Assembly: GCA_002257235.1 (NCBI GenBank)
Contig: NCGZ01000006.1
Coordinates: forward strand, 1-33,135
Length of the DNA: 33,135 nt
Origin: Alphaproteobacteria bacterium 16-39-46
GTDB taxonomy: Bacteria; Pseudomonadota; Alphaproteobacteria; 16-39-46
Direction: 5' to 3'
Below the pieces are notes generated by a model. It had not been told where the DNA came from. It ran no database searches and saw only the letters and a list, made by a program, of their open reading frames with translations. Within the stretch, counting starts at the first letter, position 1. Each line of letters opens with the position of its first letter. The position numbers and the translations under genes are program-made. Below are positions 16,082 through 24,314 of the stretch, one piece after another.

Positions 16082-17386
16082 ATGAATCTTTCACGCTTTC
16101 TAAATACACGTATTTTGTCCGTTGGAATTCTTGGAATGCCGCCGGGGCTTTTATTTGTACTAATTATGTCAACCTTACAAATTTGGTTGACCGAAGCAGG
16201 ATTGAGTAAAACGACGATTGGGCTTTTTGCTTTTGCGGCAATGCCCAATGCCTTAAAATTCTTATGGGCTCCCCTTATTGATCACATTCAACTGCCCATT
16301 TTTGGACGTCTTTTAGGACGCAGGCGCAGTTGGGCCATTTTTTTTCAAATTGGATTGATGTTTTCTTTGCTGGGGCTTGGGTTAAGCTCTCCAGCTCAAA
16401 ATTTAGGACACATGATTTTCTGCTTAGCGCTTGTTTCATTTTTTGGGGCCAGCCAAGAAATTGTTTTAGATGCGTATCGTATTGAAATCCTAAACCCCAA
16501 TGAGTATGGCATTGGCGTCACCTCAAACGTCCTGGGGTATCGACTTGGAACGATTATGGGAGGTGCTGGTGCTCTTTACATCGCTGCTTTTTATGGGTGG
16601 TTTTTTGCCTATGCAGGTATGGTTTTTTGTATTTTTTTGTCAAGCATTGTTATTCTTTTGAATCCGGAACCAGAGCCTGTAAAATCAGATTTAATGAAAG
16701 AACGTCAAGAAAAAGCGCTTCACTATATGGAAGTGCATAAAATTCAAGGGTTTTTTGCTAAAGTTATGGCATGGATTTATGGTGCTGTTATTGGTCCTTT
16801 TAGTGAATTTACCCGTCGAAAAGATTGGATCTTGATTGTTTTTTTGATTCTGATATTTCGGCTGGGCGATAATTTAATCAATAACATGGCCAATGTGTTC
16901 TACTTGAACATTGGTTTTACCGTTATTGAAATTGCGAATGTCACTAAATTTTTTGGCGTGTTTGCAACCATTATAGGGGGAATTTTAGGAGGATTTTTAT
17001 CAAGCCAAATTGGGTTTTTGAGAGGTCTCTTAATTGCCGGGATTCTTCATACAATCTCCAACACAATGTTTATTGTTCTTTCTCAGTGCGGGTCTCAAGT
17101 TGATCTTCTTTACGTTGCCATTGCCCTTGAAAACACAACGGGGGGAATGAGTACAGCAGCATTTGTGACGTATCTTTCTAGTCTCTGTCATAAGTCGTTT
17201 ACAGGAACGCAATATGCTCTTTTATCGGCGCTTTGGTATCTCTCCACAAATTTAGGTGCCTTTGGTGGATTTATGGCAGATCGCCTTGATTGGACCACTT
17301 ATTTTGAAGTTACAATCTGTGCCGCCATTCCAGGGCTCATTATTCTCACGGTGTTGGTGATGAGAGAGAGAAGACGCATCATCTAA
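16082..17386 (+). CDS. ampG: AmpG-family muropeptide MFS transporter
   Basis: 434 residues, about 12-14 membrane helices. AmpG features: an opening GMPPGLLFVLIMSTLQIWLTEAG, then MPNALKFLWAPLIDHI, GRRRSWAIFFQIGLM, and SQEIVLDAYRIEIL. AmpG imports anhydro-muropeptides released during cell-wall turnover for recycling; several intracellular bacteria keep AmpG-like proteins, some with altered substrates. The charged central loop (ERQEKALHYMEVHKI) separates the two six-helix halves. AAAGGAAAGAG lies 8-18 bases before the ATG, partly inside a small AAAGA/TCTTT hairpin (16068-16080) that could dampen initiation. I am sure of the family but less so of the substrate. Confidence 0.87.
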   Translation: MNLSRFLNTRILSVGILGMPPGLLFVLIMSTLQIWLTEAGLSKTTIGLFAFAAMPNALKFLWAPLIDHIQLPIFGRLLGRRRSWAIFFQIGLMFSLLGLGLSSPAQNLGHMIFCLALVSFFGASQEIVLDAYRIEILNPNEYGIGVTSNVLGYRLGTIMGGAGALYIAAFYGWFFAYAGMVFCIFLSSIVILLNPEPEPVKSDLMKERQEKALHYMEVHKIQGFFAKVMAWIYGAVIGPFSEFTRRKDWILIVFLILIFRLGDNLINNMANVFYLNIGFTVIEIANVTKFFGVFATIIGGILGGFLSSQIGFLRGLLIAGILHTISNTMFIVLSQCGSQVDLLYVAIALENTTGGMSTAAFVTYLSSLCHKSFTGTQYALLSALWYLSTNLGAFGGFMADRLDWTTYFEVTICAAIPGLIILTVLVMRERRRII

Positions 17387-17449
17387 GAGTCATGTGATAA
17401 AGTGTTAAGCGTTATTCATAAGAGTTTATGCCGAGAAATTGATTTCATC

Positions 17450-17478
17450 TTGACATGTGATTCCAATAGGAGTACATT
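17450..17478 (+). promoter_or_regulatory. sigma70 promoter of the toxin-antitoxin operon
   Basis: TTGACA (17450-17455), exactly 17 bp, TACATT (17473-17478). It lies 22 bp upstream of the antitoxin ATG, leaving a short leader with AGGAGAAAG. I did not find a clear palindromic operator over it, although antitoxins of this type usually repress their own promoter. Confidence 0.75.
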
Positions 17479-17499
17479 CATAGCTTAGGAGAAAGAAAT

Positions 17500-17790
17500 A
17501 TGAAAGTATCATCACAAAATCTTAAAATAAAGAAAGAGTCACGTTTACAGGTGCGTATTGATGATAGTAGCTATCAAGTCCTTGAACGTGCAGCAAGATA
17601 TAAAAATGAGACGTTGAGCAGATTTATCCGCAATGAGTCCTTGCGTGCAGCTCAAAAGATTGTTCAAAAGCACGAGCATCAAAAATTATCAGATGTAGAC
17701 TGGACAATTTTTTTTAATGCTTTAATATCTCCAGATCTTCCAAATGAAAATCTTAAGAAGGCTTTTGCTCGATTTAAAGAAAATAAATGA
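17500..17790 (+). CDS. DUF1778 (TacA-like) antitoxin
   Basis: 96 residues. The N-terminal ribbon-helix-helix part (SRLQVRIDDSSYQVLERAA, then ETLSRFIRNESLRAA, residues 14-51) is typical of DUF1778 antitoxins, which bind the operon promoter. The C-terminal part (SDVDWTIFFNALISPDLPNE followed by a basic helix) is the segment that wraps around the GNAT toxin and blocks it. ATG follows AGGAGAAAG. The stop overlaps the toxin start (ATGA), so the pair is translationally coupled, which is the standard arrangement. Confidence 0.93.
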   Translation: MKVSSQNLKIKKESRLQVRIDDSSYQVLERAARYKNETLSRFIRNESLRAAQKIVQKHEHQKLSDVDWTIFFNALISPDLPNENLKKAFARFKENK

Positions 17791-18281
17791 AAATTACTCC
17801 TCTTGATAAGAAGACTCATAAGCGTGATTTATTTTTTTGTGGTGTTTCTGAGCTTGATGAGTACATTCAAAAATATGCTACTCAAGACATTCAAAGAAAC
17901 TTAGCAAAAGTATTTGTTTGTGAGGGTAATGATCCTCAAGAAATTAGAGGGTATTATACGTTAAGTGCTTTGTCTTTCTATAAAAACGAGATTGACTCAG
18001 AAAGTTCGAAAAAGTTGCCGTCGTATCCAGTTCCAGCTGTTTTGATTGGAAGACTTGCGGTTGATAAAAAATATCGTGGACAAGGGGTTGGTTCGTTCTT
18101 ATTGAGCGATGCGTTAAATAGGGTCTTAAAAGCGAGTGAAACAACATTTGGAATTTATGCTGTTGTCGTAGAAGCTAAAGATGAAAAAGCTTGTGCGTTC
18201 TATAAACATTTTGGATTTATTCCCTTTAAAAATGAGGATAACAAGTTGTTTATTCCAACTGGTACCTTAAAAAATTTATAA
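17787..18281 (+). CDS. GNAT acetyltransferase toxin (TacT/AtaT-like)
   Basis: 164 residues. Toxins of this family acetylate the amino group of aminoacyl-tRNAs and so stop translation. Seen: the acetyl-CoA-binding motif RLAVDKKYRGQGVGSFLL with R97-G-Q-G-V-G102, and the C-terminal AFYKHFGFIPF with Y139 at the position of the conserved catalytic Tyr of TacT-type toxins. The N-terminal FFCGVSELDEYIQKYATQD is also characteristic of these toxins. Length and key residues are intact, so the toxin is predicted to be functional. Which tRNA it targets cannot be told. The minus-strand methyltransferase pseudogene converges 17 bp away. Confidence 0.93.
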   Translation: MKITPLDKKTHKRDLFFCGVSELDEYIQKYATQDIQRNLAKVFVCEGNDPQEIRGYYTLSALSFYKNEIDSESSKKLPSYPVPAVLIGRLAVDKKYRGQGVGSFLLSDALNRVLKASETTFGIYAVVVEAKDEKACAFYKHFGFIPFKNEDNKLFIPTGTLKNL

Positions 18282-18298
18282 TAGTTGTGAATGTATTT

Positions 18299-18892
18299 TT
18301 AAGAAAGCTTCCGGCACCAAATGTGCAGCCAAGCGTTTTCTGAGCTTGGGGCAACTTGAGATCTTGTATCGTGTTCTTTTTCAACTGCGATGAGATCAAA
18401 CAAGGGATGAATATAAGATTTGATGAGTGTCTCGTTCATATCATAAAAGTCACGAGGTCCTGCGGCTCTTTTTTCATTTCCGTATTTAAAGGAAGCATAG
18501 AGAATCCCCCCTTCTTTTAAAGAGGAATGAATTTTTTTGAGAATAAGGTTTAAAGTTTCATAAGGAACATGCAAAAGAGAGGCATTTTCCCAAACACCCT
18601 CAAACATATTCTGAAAGCGGATATCTTAAAATTTCATCAGGAGCACGTTCTCGCCAATATGAGCTGACGCCAATTTCCCAAGTTCTTCGGAAGCATCCAG
18701 CGCTGTTATTTTAAAGTTCTGGGTTTTAAAGTAATGAGCATCTCGACCTGAGCCGCATCCCAAATCCAGAATATGGGCTTCTTTAGGTAAAAGAGAGAGG
18801 AATTTCTGTTAGAAATGAAGCAGGACAACATGCACCGTTCGCCTAAAAAAGTCCTCTCCATTTTCATTATAATATTCAACGGATCTATTCAT
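18299..18892 (-). pseudogene. class I SAM methyltransferase with two in-frame stop codons
   Basis: Read in one frame from ATG 18890-18892 to TAA 18299-18301, this is a 197-codon small methyltransferase: motif I ILDLGCGSGRDAHYF, then ITALDASEEL, later NASLLHVPYETL, LKEGGILYASFKYG and a C-terminal WLHIWCRK. Two TAA codons interrupt it, at 18809-18811 (codon 28) and 18626-18628 (codon 89, in LLMKF-stop-DIRFQ). There is no frameshift. The surrounding sequence is still good protein, so inactivation is recent. Without the stops it would resemble TehB/UbiE-like methyltransferases of unknown substrate. The intact downstream part alone (from ATG 18605) lacks the SAM-binding motif. Confidence 0.85.
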
Positions 18893-18912
18893 GAAACAGA
18901 GGACTTTATTTT

Positions 18913-19386
18913 TTAAGAGAATTTTACAGCGGTTATCTCATAAAACTTTTTGCTTTTGGGGGTTGCAAACTCAATGCTATCCCCTTTTTTCTTGCTGATA
19001 AGAGCTCTTGCAAGGGGAGAGGCAATTGAAAGGCGTCCTTGCTTAATGTCAGATTCATCCGCTCCTACGATTTGGTACGTGACCTGTTCTTCGGTTTCTT
19101 CGTCAATAAGAGTGACAATAGCCCCAAATTTTACAATCTCTCCAGAGAGTTTTGAAAGGTCAATGACGTCTGCGCGTGAGATTTTATCTTCAAGATCTCC
19201 GATACGTCCTTCTATGAAACCTTGACGTTCTCGTGCTGCATGATATTCGGCATTTTCAGAGAGGTCTCCAAGTAATCGAGCCTCAGCGATTGCTTGAACC
19301 ACAGCAGGACGCTCAACGGTTTTTAAACGCTTTAGTTCTTTTTTTAACGCATCGAACCCAGCTGGGGTCATGGGCATTTTTTCCAT
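18913..19386 (-). CDS. greA: transcription elongation factor GreA
   Basis: 157 residues, the normal GreA length. The N-terminal coiled coil begins [22 protein letters not shown] and its tip carries the acidic pair in GDLSENAEY (D and E), which enters the RNA polymerase secondary channel to stimulate cleavage of backtracked transcripts. The C-terminal FKBP-like domain includes [18 protein letters not shown] and [17 protein letters not shown]. The frame is open for 36 more codons upstream, but ATG 19384-19386 gives the family's usual start, with GAAAGAGA ahead of it. It follows nothing closely upstream (218 bp to dps), so it probably has its own promoter; I saw no convincing one. Confidence 0.96.
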   Translation of the reverse strand: MEKMPMTPAGFDALKKELKRLKTVERPAVVQAIAEARLLGDLSENAEYHAARERQGFIEGRIGDLEDKISRADVIDLSKLSGEIVKFGAIVTLIDEETEEQVTYQIVGADESDIKQGRLSIASPLARALISKKKGDSIEFATPKSKKFYEITAVKFS

Positions 19387-19604
19387 GGCAGTCTCTTTCA
19401 ATATCCATAAAAATACATCCTCAAGAGCTATTTTGAGGACGATTGTGTTTGAAGAAAGTGAAACTTTACGCCAAAGAAAAGTTCCTGTAAACAAAAATTC
19501 TCACGAAAAATACATTGAAAACTCTTTGCTTATGAAAGTAGAAGAAAAAATATTATTTTTTCGAAGCTCAAAAATTAATTAAAGACCTAAAAGAAGGCGT
19601 TTTT

Positions 19605-20081
19605 TTAATTTTGTTTAAGATGAGATTCAATAAACCATAAATCTTTATCAACGTTCCTCATGATTTCAGTAAGCATATCAGCCGTGATGGTATCCTGAGG
19701 GGCGATGAGATCAATATCGCTTCGAACCTGTTTTGCAAATTGAGAAAGAACCTTTGAGAGGGCCGTCACATGGTCCAAAGAGACGGTGATCGTTAGTGGG
19801 TATTCAGAGAGAGATGACTTTTGAGCGCTGACACGCACAGTCCCTCGGGCAGTTCCCCCCAATTGTTGGATGCGTTCAGCAATAAGATCAACTGCCTCAA
19901 GAACATGGCTCGCAACAGAGTCAAAAAGCTCATGAAGTGCTATAAAGTCCGGTCCTCTTACAGTCCAATGAGCTTGCTTGATTTGGCTGTAGAGATCAAA
20001 ACTGTCGGCAAGTTGTTGTCCCAAAATTTGAATAGAATGTTCCCTAACTTTTAGGGGTAAGTCATTGAAGGTTTTATGCAT
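19605..20081 (-). CDS. dps: Dps-family DNA-binding ferritin
   Basis: 158 residues. Dps proteins form dodecamers that oxidise and store iron and can protect DNA during starvation or oxidative stress. The ferroxidase signature is present: QIKQAHWTVRGPDFIALHELFD with His, Asp and Glu ligands, followed by ERIQQLGGTARGTV. The C-terminal helix ends DLWFIESHLKQN, the usual closing. ATG 20079-20081 with AAGGGAGA upstream gives the standard length; the frame stays open further up into tolC but that part is not Dps. The gene starts 34 bp after tolC and is probably read from the same transcript. Confidence 0.94.
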   Translation of the reverse strand: MHKTFNDLPLKVREHSIQILGQQLADSFDLYSQIKQAHWTVRGPDFIALHELFDSVASHVLEAVDLIAERIQQLGGTARGTVRVSAQKSSLSEYPLTITVSLDHVTALSKVLSQFAKQVRSDIDLIAPQDTITADMLTEIMRNVDKDLWFIESHLKQN

Positions 20082-20115
20082 GAGAATCTCCCTTTTAAGA
20101 AATTCTATCACGAGA

Positions 20116-21609
20116 TTATATTTTTTCCAACTCTTCTGTGATTTTTTTCTCTTCTTCTTGATCTTTATTTTGTTCGACCTTGTCAAAGCCATCTTGAGAT
20201 GGGAGAGATTCGCCTTCAACGGAGAGATTGTAAGGAGCTCCAGAAACTTCATTGATATAAGAGTCTGGATTGTAAGATGTGATCGGAACGTCAAGGCGGG
20301 TCAATGTAAGCTCTCCCATTTCTGCAAGAAGCTCAAAATGAGAGGTGAGTGCTTTTACGCGTGCATCAATAAGCTCAACTTCAGCCTCATAGTACTCGTC
20401 TTCAGCTTTTAGACGCTCGTTTATCGTGCGGGCGCCAATCTCTTCTTCAAGGGTCATTCCTTCTCGTGCAATATTTTTGAACTTTACAAGTTCCTTAAAG
20501 CGTCCAATTTGGGATGTTGTTGTCGTTACGGCATCCATTTTTTGAGAAACACTCGTTGAAAGTTGATCTCGTGTTGCTTTCCGTGTGAGACGTTTTTGAG
20601 AGGCTTCAAGGCGGGCTCTGCGGACCTTTGATTGAGCATCTCCTGAAATATCTAAAGGAACCTTGACAGAGGCAGTAGCGATACCATCATAGACCCGACT
20701 TTTTTTTGAGAAGCTGTCATTATTCTCACTTCTCGATAGAGCAAGTTTGACATCAACGGAAGGACGCATAGCTGCTAGCGCAATTTCAACGTTGTCTTTG
20801 GTGGATCGTTCTTCAAATTGACTTTTGATGTAGTCAGGGTTTTGAGTAAGAGCGATTTCAAAAGCTTCTTGCTTATCTTTAGGAAGAAAGAGAGGCGTTT
20901 CTGGGAAAGTTAAAAGGTCGGGCATTTTTCCGACAAGACCAACATATTGTGCTTGGGCAGACTCCAAGTCCCCCTCTGCTTTAATGCGGTCTGATTCTGC
21001 GCGTGCCAGTTCTGCCTCAATTTGAGCAAGATCTGTTAAAGTAATATCTTGGAGTTCAAGACGTGCTTTCCCTTGTTCAAATTCTCTTTTTAAGCGGGTC
21101 AGATGTTTATTTGTTTGATCAAGAATGGCCTGATTTTTGAGCACTTCTAAATAAGATTTAATCACAGCGAGAAGAAGGTCTTGTTCTGTTTTTCTGTATC
21201 CAGCAACTGCTGCCTGAACCTCTGCTTGTCTCATTTGAGCGTTGGCTTCTGTGGCGCCGCCACTATAAATATTTTGAGTGATTTCAAGCCCTGTATTTGT
21301 GCCATCTCTTCTGGCATGTCCTGAGTTACTCGCTAATGTAGAATGCGTTGTGTCTTTATACTCTTTATCAACAGCACCGAAGATCTGAGCTGTTGGAAGC
21401 CAACCGGCTGCGGCTTGCGCAAGAAGCTCAGACGTTGCTTTTGTTCCTGCTTGAGCAGAGGCAAGCGTGGCGTTTGTTTGATAGGCAATTGCAATTGCTT
21501 CTTTTAACGTTTCAGCTGAAAGGGATTCAAAAGAACCAACACTTCCACAGAGAGCCAAAATAAAAGAGGAACATTTTTTCAATGAGCGACGTGTGGGGGT
21601 AAAAACCAT
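20116..21609 (-). CDS. tolC: TolC-family outer-membrane efflux protein
   Basis: 497 residues. A signal peptide (basic start TRRSLKKCSS, hydrophobic core, SLSA cleavage) is followed by the two TolC repeats: ETLKEAIAIAYQTNATLASAQAG at the start, with the characteristic NPxL-like segment altered, GWLPTAQIFG, ITQNIYSGGATEA, and later FEIALTQNPDYIKSQFE, AALRPSVDVKLALS-like strand, and RTINERLKAEDEYYEAEVELIDA. TolC trimers form the outer-membrane duct for type I secretion and multidrug efflux. The C-terminal ~30 residues are acidic and charged, past the conserved barrel, as in other TolCs. The 138-bp gap to the upstream rhodanese gene may hold its own promoter (TTGCCT, 18 bp, TATATG on the minus strand). 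Confidence 0.93.
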   Translation of the reverse strand: MVFTPTRRSLKKCSSFILALCGSVGSFESLSAETLKEAIAIAYQTNATLASAQAGTKATSELLAQAAAGWLPTAQIFGAVDKEYKDTTHSTLASNSGHARRDGTNTGLEITQNIYSGGATEANAQMRQAEVQAAVAGYRKTEQDLLLAVIKSYLEVLKNQAILDQTNKHLTRLKREFEQGKARLELQDITLTDLAQIEAELARAESDRIKAEGDLESAQAQYVGLVGKMPDLLTFPETPLFLPKDKQEAFEIALTQNPDYIKSQFEERSTKDNVEIALAAMRPSVDVKLALSRSENNDSFSKKSRVYDGIATASVKVPLDISGDAQSKVRRARLEASQKRLTRKATRDQLSTSVSQKMDAVTTTTSQIGRFKELVKFKNIAREGMTLEEEIGARTINERLKAEDEYYEAEVELIDARVKALTSHFELLAEMGELTLTRLDVPITSYNPDSYINEVSGAPYNLSVEGESLPSQDGFDKVEQNKDQEEEKKITEELEKI

Positions 21610-21747
21610 AGATAAACCTTTTTAGACCTTTAACTTTTTACGATTTAAGCATGTTAAAATAGATCCTAAATCCTCTTTCATATAGACATATTTTCAGAAA
21701 GGAGGCAAGTAGACAAAAGATAAAAGGGGCATCTCAATTTTCCTCAG

Positions 21748-22068
21748 TTAATAACGCACAATTGTAGGGTCTACGGAGAGGGCGTAGTCTTCAATGCCTC
21801 CTTTTAGACTAAGAGATCTCCTTTGGGCAAGATCAAGGAGGTAAGATGCCTTTAAGCTTCGCACACCATGATGACATAACGTAATGATGAGGGAAGTATC
21901 TGGAATGTCCGAGATCTGACTTGAAAGTTTTCCAAGAGGAATGTTAAGAGCGTCTTTAAAGGGAGCTTTTTCAATTTCCCAAGGTTCTCGGACATCAACG
22001 ACGATAAAATCTTCCCCCAATTTTTGGAGGGTTACGAAATCTTCTAACGAAATTTGTAGGTTTTTCAT
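21748..22068 (-). CDS. rhodanese-like sulfurtransferase
   Basis: 106 residues, a single rhodanese domain. VVDVREPWEIEKAPFKDALNIPLG is the usual substrate-side region, and the active-site loop is C65-HHGVRS71, matching C-x2-G-x-RS of the single-domain enzymes that carry a sulfur as persulfide. A cytoplasmic location is expected, as there is no signal peptide. The donor and acceptor are unknown. AAAGGA precedes ATG. It lies 11 bp after the pcm-like gene and 138 bp before tolC; the pcm-rhodanese-tolC order is, from memory, common in related alphaproteobacteria, which supports its placement but does not give a function. Confidence 0.9.
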   Translation of the reverse strand: MKNLQISLEDFVTLQKLGEDFIVVDVREPWEIEKAPFKDALNIPLGKLSSQISDIPDTSLIITLCHHGVRSLKASYLLDLAQRRSLSLKGGIEDYALSVDPTIVRY

Positions 22069-22079
22069 GAAAAATCCTT

Positions 22080-22793
22080 TTAAAAAGAAAAAGAGTGTTT
22101 TTGTTTAAACTCTGAAAGAAGCGGAAGAAACCCCTCAAATAAAATTTGTTCTGAAGAAGTTGTGTCCGTTTTCTTATAAAGAGTGGCTTTGGCAAGGTGT
22201 GAGGTTTTCCAAAGCATAGCGATAGCAGAGCCTTTTGTCATGAGAGCCTCTAAAAGATTTTTTGGAAAATAAGGAACCGAGCCATCAAAAAAAAGATGTG
22301 TATAAGGGGCATAAAGAGGCGCTCCTTTTTCTAAAGATCCTTGTTTTAAAATAACAGGATTAGGAGAGTATGTGTTTAACACTTCTTTGATGGCTTCAAC
22401 ATGAGATTCAGAAAGCGTTTCTGGAATTAAGGAAACCACTCCCCCTGAGAGACCAGAAAGAAGAGCAGAAGTGTATCCCGTTACATCTCCAATAACGAGC
22501 GTCGCGTCAGAATTTTGTGGGTTTAGGGCTTGTATGAGTCTTCCAAGCATAAAAGGGGGTATCATGTATCTCTCTGGAAAAACCTGAAGAAGAGCATCTG
22601 AATACGCTACAGGGTGCAGAGCATCGGGAAGAAACTTTTCACGCGGAATAGACCTAAACGCCTCAAGAACCCGCTCGTCTGTGACGTTATGTGGATACAA
22701 TTGATTTTCAACCATTCTTTTTCTGAGACGATTGAAATTGAGAGTATGAAGGAAAGAAAAAGGTTGGTTGTGATGGAGAAGAAGAGGGTGCAT
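22080..22793 (-). CDS. protein-L-isoaspartate O-methyltransferase family protein
   Basis: 237 residues. The N-terminal RLRKRMVENQLYPHNVTDERVLEAFRSIPREKFLP and PPFMLGRLIQAL are clear PCMT-family features (repair of isoaspartyl residues using SAM). Motif I is degenerate: VIGDVTGYTSALLSGL in place of the usual I-G-x-G-S/T-G-Y, so the second glycine of the SAM loop is lost, and the acidic end of the next strand (SLIPE) is kept. It may therefore bind SAM poorly or have another role, as with many alphaproteobacterial paralogues next to tolC. I use ATG 22791-22793; a TTG three codons earlier is also open. No strong ribosome site is seen, and coupling from the gene 21 bp upstream is likely. Confidence 0.85.
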   Translation of the reverse strand: MHPLLLHHNQPFSFLHTLNFNRLRKRMVENQLYPHNVTDERVLEAFRSIPREKFLPDALHPVAYSDALLQVFPERYMIPPFMLGRLIQALNPQNSDATLVIGDVTGYTSALLSGLSGGVVSLIPETLSESHVEAIKEVLNTYSPNPVILKQGSLEKGAPLYAPYTHLFFDGSVPYFPKNLLEALMTKGSAIAMLWKTSHLAKATLYKKTDTTSSEQILFEGFLPLLSEFKQKHSFSF

Positions 22794-22814
22794 TTTAATC
22801 AAGCGATGTTAGAT

Positions 22815-23489
22815 TTATAGTTTTTCATTGCTTGAAAGCTGTCTCAGAAGATTTGGTACTCCAGGAATAATGATGTCCTCAACCGCAAGTGTCGTTGCAT
22901 GAGGAGAGCCTGGAACTGCAAATATTAAGACACCATTATAAACGCCTGCTGTTGCTCGGGTATCCAAAGATAAGAGCCCAATTTGAGAGGATAAAGACTT
23001 TGTTTTTTCATAGGTGAGATGACGAAAAAGTTCTCCAAATCCTGGAAGGGGTTGCTGAATAAATTGATTAACAGCTTCGATTGAAACATCGTGGGGCGTA
23101 ATACCAGTCCCACCAATACATATAATAACATTGATTGAGGAATCGGTCAGCATTTGTTTTAAGGCCGCTTCAAGATCTAAATTTTTTACAGTCATAATAT
23201 TTTTAACTTTGTAGCCATTTGTTTTTAAGAGGCCTGCCGCAATCAGGCCACTTTCAGCTCTCAGACTGTCAGAAGCTGTTATAATTCCAATGGTTGCACG
23301 TGACGTCCAATTTTTTTTTGCGGCACTCCGATTTTGAATGATTTTCTGAGAAAGCTCATAGGCTGGATCTGGAAAATTTTCACCATAAACTGAACTCTTA
23401 TTGGAAAAGATAAAAAGGAGAGAAAAAATAAAAAACAAAGATGTTAAAAATTTTTTTTGGTTCAGCGTAAAAAAAGATGTGGATGGCAT
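22815..23489 (-). CDS. exported MoaB/MogA-like domain protein
   Basis: 224 residues. The C-terminal ~165 residues are a MoaB/MogA (MPT-binding) domain: TIGIITASDSLRAESG, ICIGGTGITPHDVSIEAV, LPGFGELFR, and IFAVPGSPHATTLAVEDII. In MogA/MoaB this fold adenylylates molybdopterin in the cytoplasm. Unusually, it is preceded by a signal-like N-terminus (KKFLTSLFFIFSLLFIFS), then a polar linker, suggesting export or membrane anchoring. ATG 23487-23489 has GGAG ten bases upstream; the frame is open further up but without Met near a ribosome site. It is the first gene of the run leading to pcm-like, rhodanese and tolC. No other molybdenum genes are in the window. Confidence 0.85.
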   Translation of the reverse strand: MPSTSFFTLNQKKFLTSLFFIFSLLFIFSNKSSVYGENFPDPAYELSQKIIQNRSAAKKNWTSRATIGIITASDSLRAESGLIAAGLLKTNGYKVKNIMTVKNLDLEAALKQMLTDSSINVIICIGGTGITPHDVSIEAVNQFIQQPLPGFGELFRHLTYEKTKSLSSQIGLLSLDTRATAGVYNGVLIFAVPGSPHATTLAVEDIIIPGVPNLLRQLSSNEKL

Positions 23490-23637
23490 TGATGGATATC
23501 TCCGGAGTAAGATTTTTATTTTTAGGATGTGTTCAAATTTTTTTATAAAAATAATCATAAGGTTATATGAAAGGGAATGCAAGAAGTTTGAGAGAAGCTA
23601 AAATGGAAAAATTCTTATAAATTTTAGCCCATGAGAA

Positions 23638-23666
23638 TTGACCTAAAGCAGTGTGCAAAATATAAA
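23638..23666 (+). promoter_or_regulatory. sigma70 promoter of the type IV secretion operon
   Basis: TTGACC (23638-23643), exactly 17 bp, TATAAA (23661-23666): each box matches consensus at five of six positions. It is 44 bp upstream of the virB2-like ATG and is the best promoter in the window. The whole 9.3-kb virB2-B10 cluster plus the Cys-repeat gene follows with no visible terminator, so it is probably the main operon promoter. Confidence 0.8.
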
Positions 23667-23709
23667 ATTTTATAACAAAACATTTTGTCGTGTATTCAAG
23701 GAATTCATC

Positions 23710-24000
23710 ATGAAGATCGTTCGTCGGGATTTTTTCTGGAGTCTTTTAAGCTTCGGAATCTTTTGTCTCTTGTTTCATCAAGCTGGAGCTGATCCATTTT
23801 CTGCGGTGGCGGAAAAAGTAAGCCACACCACTAAAGGTATCTTAAAAATAGGCTCAGTGGGGTGTGGACTCGCAGGAGCGTTACTTATTCTCCAAGCAGT
23901 TTTTGGAAAGTTTAATTTTCGATGGGGAATTTCCTTCGTCATAGCTTCTATTCTTCTTGCAAGCTTTGAATATGTTATTGGTTTTTTAACAGGGAATTAA
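23710..24000 (+). CDS. virB2: VirB2-like pilin
   Basis: 96 residues. A basic start and hydrophobic core (RRDFFWSLLSFGIFCLLF) ending HQAGA is a signal peptide with a cleavage site before DPFSAV; the mature part has two membrane helices (IGSVGCGLAGALLILQAVFG and FVIASILLASFEYVIGFL) separated by a short polar loop KFNFRWG. This is the VirB2/TrbC major pilin layout, in which mature pilins wait in the inner membrane before assembly into the pilus. The frame extends 19 codons upstream, but ATG 23710 has AAGGA seven bases ahead. It is the first gene of the operon, 44 bp from the promoter. Confidence 0.88.
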   Translation: MKIVRRDFFWSLLSFGIFCLLFHQAGADPFSAVAEKVSHTTKGILKIGSVGCGLAGALLILQAVFGKFNFRWGISFVIASILLASFEYVIGFLTGN

Positions 24001-24005
24001 TTTGA

Positions 24006-24302
24006 ATGAAAAAAAATGATCTTCAAATTTTAACGGCTGTTTTAACCCCGACAAGAATTTTAGGAATGATTCCTTCCCTTTTTATTGTTTCTATTGCCGC
24101 TCCTTTTTTAGGGGGAGTCCTTGCGCATAGTTTTAATCATCCTCCTTTGTTTTGGGCACTGATATTTCTTGTGTTAAGCTCAGGAGCATCTCTTTACATT
24201 ACATTTATAGATGAAGATTTTTTAAGAATTAAAAAAGCCCGTCATTATTTTAAAAAAACGAGGAATCATATTCCAAGTGATCATCAAAAATATACAGCGT
24301 AA
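24006..24302 (+). CDS. virB3: VirB3-like inner-membrane protein
   Basis: 98 residues. The sequence LTPTRILGMIPSLFIVSIAA, a turn, then FWALIFLVLSSGASLYITFIDEDFLRI gives two membrane helices with short ends, typical of VirB3/TrbD, which docks with VirB4 at the inner membrane. The ends are positively charged (KKARHYFKKTRNH). AGGGA precedes ATG. It starts 5 bp after virB2 and ends 12 bp before virB4, and this position is as informative as the sequence for a family with low conservation. Confidence 0.85.
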   Translation: MKKNDLQILTAVLTPTRILGMIPSLFIVSIAAPFLGGVLAHSFNHPPLFWALIFLVLSSGASLYITFIDEDFLRIKKARHYFKKTRNHIPSDHQKYTA

Positions 24303-24314
24303 GAGATTGGAGCC

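Noticed and set aside
18299-18892. TAA reassigned to an amino acid
   Set aside because: All other genes in the window end cleanly at TAA, TAG or TGA at the expected length, so a pseudogene is the simpler reading.
19605-20294. A longer Dps with a ~71-residue N-terminal extension
   Set aside because: The extension is antisense-like low-complexity sequence over tolC; ATG 20081 has a good ribosome site and gives the normal Dps length.
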